A DNA stretch of 64,000 nucleotides, from the NCBI GenBank assembly GCA_973895155.1, contig OZ316893.1, positions 1,860,001 through 1,924,000 of the forward strand, given 5' to 3'. The translations under genes were made by a program, and so were the position numbers. Positions 58,381 to 64,000 of the stretch are shown here, in pieces (positions within the stretch are counted from its first letter, which is position 1; every line of letters starts with the position of its first letter). The stretch is from Marsupella aquatica. Its lineage: Eukaryota > Marchantiophyta. Below the pieces are notes generated by a model, which searched no databases, was not told the origin of the DNA, and saw only the letters and a program-made list of their open reading frames with translations.

Positions 58381-59370
58381 TCACTGCTGTTGTTGATTTT
58401 GTTGGGGGGGTGCAGGGGGAGGAGGCATACCAGGTCTTGGTGGCCCACCGGCAGGAGGACCACTGTACATACCAGGAGGCGGTGGCATGCCACGACCAGC
58501 TGGTGGCATTCCAGGGCGAGGCGGACCTCCCATGCCGGGAGGTGGAGGAGGTCCTCGCATCATCTGGGGAGGAGGTCCCATTGGCCTCTGCCCATAAGCT
58601 CCTGGAGGTGGCATACCTGGTCCTCCCGGGGGCATTCCACCGGGGGGTCCTCCCATTTGCCCCATTGGTGCCCCTCCTGGAGGTGGTGGCATTCCCGGCC
58701 GTGGTGCGTATTGAGGAGGAGCACCAGGTGGCTGCATTTGCCTCGGAGGTCCTCCAAACGGCCCGCCTGGGGGAGGAGGTCCTGGAGGTGCTTGCATTGG
58801 TCGAGGAGGACCACCGAACTGACTACCTGGAGGAGGAGGGCCTGGAGGTCTAGCTACTTGCACTCCTGGAGTCCCTGCAGGCGGTGCAGAATAGCTCACA
58901 GGGCCGGCCGAAACTTGTGGAACAGGAGGCCGATTCAGCTGAGGTTGCATCATTCCGGGTGCTGGTCCTCCCACCCCCCTCACCGGGCCCGCTAGGCCGG
59001 GCTGTGCTTGTCCAATTGGAGTTGTCGGAATGCCACGCCCTGCTGCACGACCTACGCCTGGCCCAGATTGTGCAGCTGCTGCTGCCTTTGCCCTCGACTC
59101 TTCTTGTGGCGGAGGACCTTCTACTGTCATCGACACCACTTCCTCTCCTCTCAGCAAAAGAAGTCCAAGCGTTCTACGCTCCTCCCTCTCCTCCTGCGTC
59201 TTCCCTTTCTTGGGAGGCAGTCGACGAAATTCCTCGCAGTCGCCGAGCACCAAATTCATGTGACGATCGAACGCCATGAACTTCCCCACCAGTTGCCGTC
59301 CATCTTGGATAGTCACTCGCATTCGGTAATTAATATATTGCAACAACTTCGAGCTCTTCGACATCGACAT
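58381..59370 (-). CDS. SmB: Small nuclear ribonucleoprotein-associated protein B (SmB), 329 aa, single exon
   Basis: The frame starts [19 protein letters not shown]. The Sm1 motif ([20 protein letters not shown] and DCEEFRRL) covers about residues 15-50. The Sm2 motif ([20 protein letters not shown]) covers about 68-90. From about residue 100 the protein is a low-complexity tail rich in [14 protein letters not shown] and GG repeats, ending QQNQQQQ, as in eukaryotic SmB/B'. SmB is one of seven Sm proteins that form the ring on U1, U2, U4 and U5 snRNAs; the Pro-rich tail binds splicing factors with GYF/WW domains. The length is slightly above plant SmB as I recall it. Its last codons have been tandemly copied just downstream. 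A telo-box lies 49 bp upstream of the ATG. Confidence 0.97.
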   Translation of the reverse strand: MSMSKSSKLLQYINYRMRVTIQDGRQLVGKFMAFDRHMNLVLGDCEEFRRLPPKKGKTQEEREERRTLGLLLLRGEEVVSMTVEGPPPQEESRAKAAAAAQSGPGVGRAAGRGIPTTPIGQAQPGLAGPVRGVGGPAPGMMQPQLNRPPVPQVSAGPVSYSAPPAGTPGVQVARPPGPPPPGSQFGGPPRPMQAPPGPPPPGGPFGGPPRQMQPPGAPPQYAPRPGMPPPPGGAPMGQMGGPPGGMPPGGPGMPPPGAYGQRPMGPPPQMMRGPPPPPGMGGPPRPGMPPAGRGMPPPPGMYSGPPAGGPPRPGMPPPPAPPQQNQQQQ

Positions 59371-59418
59371 CTTGGCGAGCTTCTCCTGCCACCACCTTTT
59401 CTCGCTCTACGAGCTTCT

Positions 59419-59427
59419 AAACCCTAA
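59419..59427 (-). promoter_or_regulatory. Telo-box (AAACCCTAA) near the SmB start
   Basis: AAACCCTAA occurs on the plus strand about 50 bp upstream of the SmB ATG. Telo-boxes are frequent in promoters and leaders of plant translation and RNA-processing genes, so this is a plausible regulatory site, but a 9-mer alone is weak evidence. Confidence 0.4.
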
Positions 59428-59434
59428 CTCTAAA

Positions 59435-60230
59435 AACACCTAAAACCACCTAAAACCACCTCTCGGGACGTACCGAGAACGCTGCGATCACACGTCCAGA
59501 ACCTGCTCGCTCGCTTCTTCGACAAATCTTCACAGCATCACGGACTCACGGATTCCGTCTCCTTCCCTGCTCTGCTCTGCTCTGCTCTGCCCTGCCTCCA
59601 CAAAACGTCGAGGCACACAAGTCATGGCCGACACGCGACGCTGAGCTAATCTTCGCAAAGACTCCTTTCGCTCAGAAACGGCTCTCTCGACTCCCGCCTC
59701 GTGAAAATGGGCCCTGCGATACGAGACAAGAGCACCAGAGCCCAGTCTGTCGACCCCATCACACAAAACTTAATAATCGGTCCCGCCTCTACACTACACT
59801 ACTCTGGAGAACATAATGTGCTCCCACATCATAATATCTCAAGTATTATGGGAATTCCCCTAAAAATTATAGGAGCCATCTTAAGCTACCATAAGGAAAA
59901 CCCAGGGTTCAACACTTGACGCGGAATTTTTTTTGTAACTTTAGACTAAACTCCGGAACTTAGACAAACCACAATTGAAGACAAGTGGGATTTGCTTCTA
60001 ACGTGGTGATTGCTGCTGCATTTGAAATGACTACTGATCAAAAATTGAGGAAAAAATAATATATGCTATGAGACAGATGAGACCGTAACTCCTACCTTAT
60101 GGGGCTGGTCAGTGTTACCTCCCCCCCCATTTGTTAAACTTTATAACTGGCTCCCATAACCAGAGTTATGGGATATATCACTAAGCCCACTACACATAGG
60201 CTGTTTGGTTTCCTTGGGCCTCTACACTAC
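59435..60230. other. SmB upstream region and flank
   Basis: It contains reiterated ACCTAAAACC (59435-59460) and a (CTCTG) run at 59562-59592 close to the SmB leader, then unremarkable sequence. No further gene is recognised. Confidence 0.4.
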
Positions 60231-60234
60231 TACC

Positions 60235-60677
60235 ACTTTGGCCCTTTGGTGTTTTTAGGGTTTATTTCCCCTCTTTTCTCCCCTTTATTGGGTGCTTTGG
60301 GATCCTCGGTATACACTAATGTTCTGATTTTCCTTCCCCCTTACTATTGGGTGCTTTGGGATCCTCTGTATACACTAATGTCCTGATTACTGGGCAGGGC
60401 ATTGTGGGATAGTCTAATTGGGGTCACTACACTACACTACACTACACTTTGGCTCTTTGGTGTTCTTGGGTTTTCCCTTGAGTTCTTTTCTCCCCTTTAT
60501 TGGGTGCTTTGGTATCCTGTATGTCACACTAATGTCCTGATTACAAGGCAGGGCATTATGGGATACTTAGTCTTAATCCGTCCCACCTCTACACTACACT
60601 TTGGCCCTTTGGTGTTCTTGGGTTTCCCCTTCTTTCGCCCATTTGTTGCGTGCTTTGGGATCCTCTGTATACACTAA
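60235..60677. repeat. Tandem repeat of about 100 bp, host of the Harbinger insertion
   Basis: Units with TTTGGCCCTTTGGTGTTYTT, CTCCCCTTTATTGGGTGCTT, GGGATCCTCTGTATACACTA and ATGTCCTGATTAC recur at about 60237, 60340, 60450 and 60600, with a CTACACTACACTACACTACA stretch at 60426-60446. The last unit is interrupted after GTATACACTAA at 60677. Confidence 0.85.
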
Positions 60678-61139
60678 GAGCATCTCCAACGGTTTGGAGA
60701 TTTGTGGCCCCTATCCCCATCATATGGCAGGTGAAATGGCGCCTGCCAAAATGGAGAGTCACCCTACTTTAACGCAATCCCCAACGGCAACACCCCATTC
60801 TGACCTCCATCCCATATGTGCGCGTACAAACTGGGGCCCACAGCTGTGGGGAGGATTCTCACACACGTTGGATTCATTTTGGTGTGAAGTGAACCCTCTG
60901 TTTCTTGCAGAGCTCGACTCCTCACGAGACCTCGACTCACGTTTCGACGCAACAGAGGTTCCGTCGTAGAATGCATGTCGATCGTGCAACTTCATTTATT
61001 TTTTTCAAGTGATTTGTGTTGTGTGCTCGCCCTTGCTGCCGCCTTCGCTTTCATGCGACCATGACCTTCATCCATTTTGATCGGGATAATTTGAAGTAGT
61101 GCTGACAAGCCTGGATTGCACATTGATCATCTGTTCAGA

Positions 61140-62386
61140 ATGGACCTCGAAAGATGGCTGGCGGATCTCAACGAAGAATTGGACGAGGAGGCGGCGGATT
61201 GTGATGAGGAACAAAGATTTTGGGAGTTGATAATGTTCAGTGGACCCCTTTCCATTCCAAATATTGGCCAGCACTCTAGGAACAGAAAGCACGGAGGGTC
61301 TAGGCCAGGCAGAAGTGAGAATGTCGAGAGGCGCAGAGAAAAAGGGGCAGACGACCTATGGATGACTACTTTTCTGATGCACCAACCTATGATGAATTAA
61401 AATTCAGAAGGAGATTCAGAATGAGCAGTAGTTTGTTTAACAAGATTCTTGTTGATGTCTGTGCACACGACACTTATTTTTGTCGCAAGGTTGATGCTGC
61501 AGGGAAAGTAGGATTGTCTCCACATCAAAAGTTGACAGCAGCATTGAGGCAATTAGCTTATGGACTTGGAGCAGATGCTTTGGATGAGTATTGTAGAATT
61601 GCTGAAAGCACAGCACTGGAGTCTTTGTATCGCTTTGTCAAAGCCATCAGAGAGTTGTATGAGGGTCACTGTTTGAGGAAGCCAACAACTGAAGATTTTG
61701 AAAGACACCTTCAAATTAATGCAGAGCAAGGTTTTCCAGGTATGTTTGGTTCATTGGATTGCATGCGTTGGGCATGGAAGAATTGTCCTGTTGCTTGGCA
61801 AGGCCAATACAGTGACAAGGATAGAAACAAATCCATCATATTGGAAGCAATTGTTGATCAAGAATTGTGGGTTTGGCATGCCTTTTTTGGGCTGGCTGGG
61901 GGACATAATGCCCTGAATGTGCTTGACCGATCACCACTTCTAAATGAATGGTTGCATAATGATTCGGCCAATGTCAATTTCCATGTCAATGGTACAGAGT
62001 ACAAACAAGCTTATCTGCTGGTGGATGGAATTTATCCAGAGTGGTCCATGTTCATATCCACTGTGCACATGCCACAGTCTGATCAGTTGAAGCATTTTGC
62101 AAGATGTCAGGAGGCAGCAAGAAAAGATGTGGAGAGGGCATTTGGGGTCCTCCAAGCTAGATTTGAGATAGTGAGGAGGCCTGCCAGGTCTTGGTACGAA
62201 AAGAACATTGTAAATATTTTGCTTGCTTGTGTCATCCTCCACAATATGATTGTTGAGGATGAGAGAGATGAGAATTTTCCTCCATATTTAAGGGTTCCTG
62301 CAGCAAGAGTGAATAGGGGAAATCTGCCATGGCTGGAGTTCCTTGCTACAACAGCTGAAATTAACAACAAGGCTAACCATTTTTGA
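61140..62386 (+). CDS. Harbinger (HARBI1-like) DDE transposase, with a one-base frame break
   Basis: The continuous frame from 61358 (342 residues) contains the DDE superfamily 4 core: RRRFRMSSSLFNKIL near the N terminus, then GSLDCMRWAWKNCP (Asp about 134), LLVDGIYPEW (Asp about 223) and DVERAFGVLQARF (Glu about 259), ending in an ILHNMIVEDE motif. All three catalytic acids are present. Upstream, in another frame, 61140-61355 encodes MDLERWLADLNEELDEE and GGSRPGRSENVERRREKG, which is the usual N-terminal part of these proteins. The two parts meet at about 61350-61360 with a shift of one base, so the gene is either mutated there, mis-sequenced, or starts at 61358. The partner protein in these elements is a Myb-like DNA-binding protein. 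Confidence 0.93.
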
Positions 62387-62814
62387 CTGAGAAATGACAT
62401 TGTTGATCACCTTTGGAATAGAAAGGGGTCTGATCTTTCTGATCACTGAAATTCAGGTGAGTCTTTGGAGTTTTTCTTGCACAACCCTGCATTTATTTTC
62501 TTAAATGAAACACACGAGTACTACCTTGGGACTTGAGGGTACCAAGTCACAGGTCTGAATTGAGTGATGATGTCATGGTAGACAGAGTACATTTGACTTG
62601 CTTCCACCTTGACTGAACTTCAATCCATGTATTTGGAAGTTCAGGAAACTTGGGAGATACTGTTGAGGCAGGTACATGAAACTTGGGAGAAACTCGGGAA
62701 TTGAACCTGTAGGCCCAATTTGAAGCTCTCAAATTGTTTTGGTGCTTGACTTTGTGGTCCAGAGGACGTACCCACAATTTTTTGATTATTAGCATTGCAA
62801 GGAGGCAATCAAAC

Positions 62815-63105
62815 ATGGAAGAGCAGAAGAAGAATGGCAAACCATGGGCACCTCCAGCAAAGGTGACAGGAAAGGAGGCAAGCAAGAAAGCACCATTGGA
62901 GATGAAGCTCATGGAGTTTGAGCCCAAAAATTCTCTGGAGGCTCAAGTTATGACAGAGATGGAGGATACTAATGATGATGATGCACTTTCGGACTGTCTC
63001 AGCACCAACCAATCTACCTCGAGTGATGATTGCTATGTGGTTTTCACAAAGCCACCCCCTAGCCCAAAGCGCAAACCACCGAAGCGTAAATCTAGGGTTT
63101 CATAA
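62815..63105 (+). CDS. Small Lys-rich ORF inside the Harbinger element
   Basis: An ATG-initiated frame of 96 residues with a basic start (MEEQKKNGKPWAPPAKVTGK), an acidic/Ser-rich middle (MEDTNDDDALSDCL) and a basic end (PSPKRKPPKRKSRVS). Composition suggests a disordered nuclear protein or a piece of one. It follows the transposase on the same strand. No domain is recognised, and it may be an exon of a longer protein. Confidence 0.35.
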   Translation: MEEQKKNGKPWAPPAKVTGKEASKKAPLEMKLMEFEPKNSLEAQVMTEMEDTNDDDALSDCLSTNQSTSSDDCYVVFTKPPPSPKRKPPKRKSRVS

Positions 63106-63766
63106 TGATTTTCGGAAAGCTTCAGTGACCAATTTGGCAATTAGCAGCTTTAGCAATTAGCAAGCTAAGACCAATTTTAGGGTCTAGGCAGGCCGTTTTG
63201 TCCAAGACTTTGTCCAAGCAGGTTGTAGGGGAAGACTCGGAATGGCTCGTAGCTTGGCCGTATGGAACATGAAGCCGTGGCCTCCAATTTTGTAAACCTT
63301 ATTATATTTATTGAAACTTTTTTGATTCAAATTGCCGTAGAGAACATTTCTTAGCTTCTGGAAATCTGTTTTCTCGTCTTTGCTCTTGGGCTTTTTGTAA
63401 CTTTCACTCAGATTTTACGTAATGTTCTGTGATACCTGAGTTTCTGACCTCGCATATACAGGTTCAGAAGCTCAAGCTTGACACTGAAAGGTGGCTATTT
63501 CATCTGTTTTCATGTCAATGTACTTCTATCCAAGCCAATCAAAAATGTCCAGACTACAACTATTTACGAATTGCTTAGTTAGCATCTCTAGGCCTTGAGA
63601 ACGCAATTTTCTTTCTTGTAGGGCAATGGTCGAATTATATGTGAATCCTCACTTTGTGGATTTGCAATCTGGAATGTTTCGTGCAACACTTGAATCACTT
63701 TTATTAATCAATGTGCAAACATAGATCTTAGCATTCATCGAGATTGATCGAGTGATGCCCACGGCA

Positions 63767-64000
63767 CTACAATTGGCTAGCTAACAATCCCTGGAAAGAA
63801 AATCTAGGTGCACATGGCTGCAATTCTGCTTCAAAATCTACATGGTCTACTGCTATGCCTATGTTTTCATTCTGGTCAGTTGTGCTATCATCAAAAACAA
63901 GATCGTCAACCCTGGTCTCTAGAAAATTAGGAAGTGGATTCTGTGCAGGTTCCGTAGTTTGCATCCGAGCTTTGAGTTTTTTGGCCTCTTCTAACTTCCA
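63767..64000 (-). CDS. C-terminal part of an ORF entering from beyond the window (possible Harbinger ORF1)
   Basis: The minus-strand frame is open from the window edge to a stop at 63767-63769, about 77 codons. It begins WKLEEAKKLKARMQ, a charged helix, and continues with an acidic tail (VDDLVFDDSTTDQNENIGI). It is convergent with the transposase and inside the apparent element. It may be the second (Myb/SANT-like) protein of the transposon, but the DNA-binding part would be outside the window. Confidence 0.35.
   Translation of the reverse strand, partial: WKLEEAKKLKARMQTTEPAQNPLPNFLETRVDDLVFDDSTTDQNENIGIAVDHVDFEAELQPCAPRFSFQGLLASQL

Larger units (their letters stand above)
60678..64000 (+). 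mobile_element. PIF/Harbinger DNA transposon, left end visible, right end outside the window
   Basis: The left terminus GAGCATCTCCAACGGTTTGG is preceded by TAA, the expected target trinucleotide for this superfamily, and interrupts a unit of the flanking tandem repeat precisely. The element encodes a DDE transposase on + and two further ORFs. No matching right terminus or continuation of the host repeat is seen before 64000, so the element is longer than 3.3 kb. The interval without transposase (60700-61130, 62400-62810, 63110-63760) shows no other feature. Confidence 0.8.

Noticed and set aside
58287-59427. Several long plus-strand ORFs over SmB (up to 220 codons)
   Set aside because: They are antisense to the Pro/Gly-rich SmB coding sequence, whose GC-rich repeats keep other frames open.
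1-64000. tRNA, rRNA or LTR retrotransposon genes
   Set aside because: I looked for cloverleaf-type TPsiC boxes, long terminal repeats and reverse-transcriptase or integrase motifs and saw none that I could support by eye.

Overview
This is nuclear DNA from a land plant. The coding genes have GT-AG introns and untranslated leaders, and they include plant-specific families: a long P-class PPR protein of the EMB976 type, a plant S24/S26 peptidase homologue, a membrane-anchored TPR protein and a plant reticulon. Compact genes, moderate base composition, CT-rich leaders and a non-grass repeat landscape suggest a bryophyte-grade plant, possibly a liverwort such as Marchantia. That placement is an inference and is not proven by any single marker.

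Seven host genes can be supported. (1) A 5-exon S24/S26 peptidase-like gene on + (4452-6774) whose predicted product lacks the catalytic Ser. (2) A single-exon BTB-SPRY gene on - (10006-11577). (3) A 2-exon TPR gene on - (16052-18468), with a possible short split ORF upstream. (4) A 5-exon reticulon on - (29630-31011). (5) A 7-exon ATP-grasp-like gene of unknown function on + (38385-42588). (6) A 9-exon EMB976-like PPR gene on - (47993-54120), with one apparent GC-AG intron. (7) A single-exon spliceosomal SmB gene on - (58381-59370). They serve unrelated housekeeping roles (organelle membrane, ubiquitin adaptor, ER shaping, plastid RNA, splicing). I see no pathway cluster or operon-like organisation.

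The space between genes is rich in tandem arrays and small inverted-repeat elements. Arrays occur at 2.4-3.2 kb, 11.6-12.7 kb (just upstream of the BTB gene), 19.9-20.2 kb, 37.5-38.4 kb (running into the start of the ATP-grasp gene) and 54.5-55.1 kb (upstream of the PPR gene). The interval 21.8-24.7 kb is visibly AT-rich and holds a MITE with TA duplications nested in a hairpin repeat family. A second MITE at 32.5 kb has a clear target duplication and an empty-site homologue within the window. The right end (from 60678) is a PIF/Harbinger DNA transposon with its left terminus, TAA junction and DDE transposase visible; its right end lies outside the window. Two small elements at 35.5 and 46.4 kb carry similar termini.

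The most unusual observations are these: a ~105-bp satellite whose last unit supplies the apparent start codon of the ATP-grasp gene; a duplicated stem-loop whose 9-nt loop is inverted between the two copies; a tandem duplication of the tail of the SmB coding sequence; and two dispersed repeat pairs that seem to carry fragments of exons.
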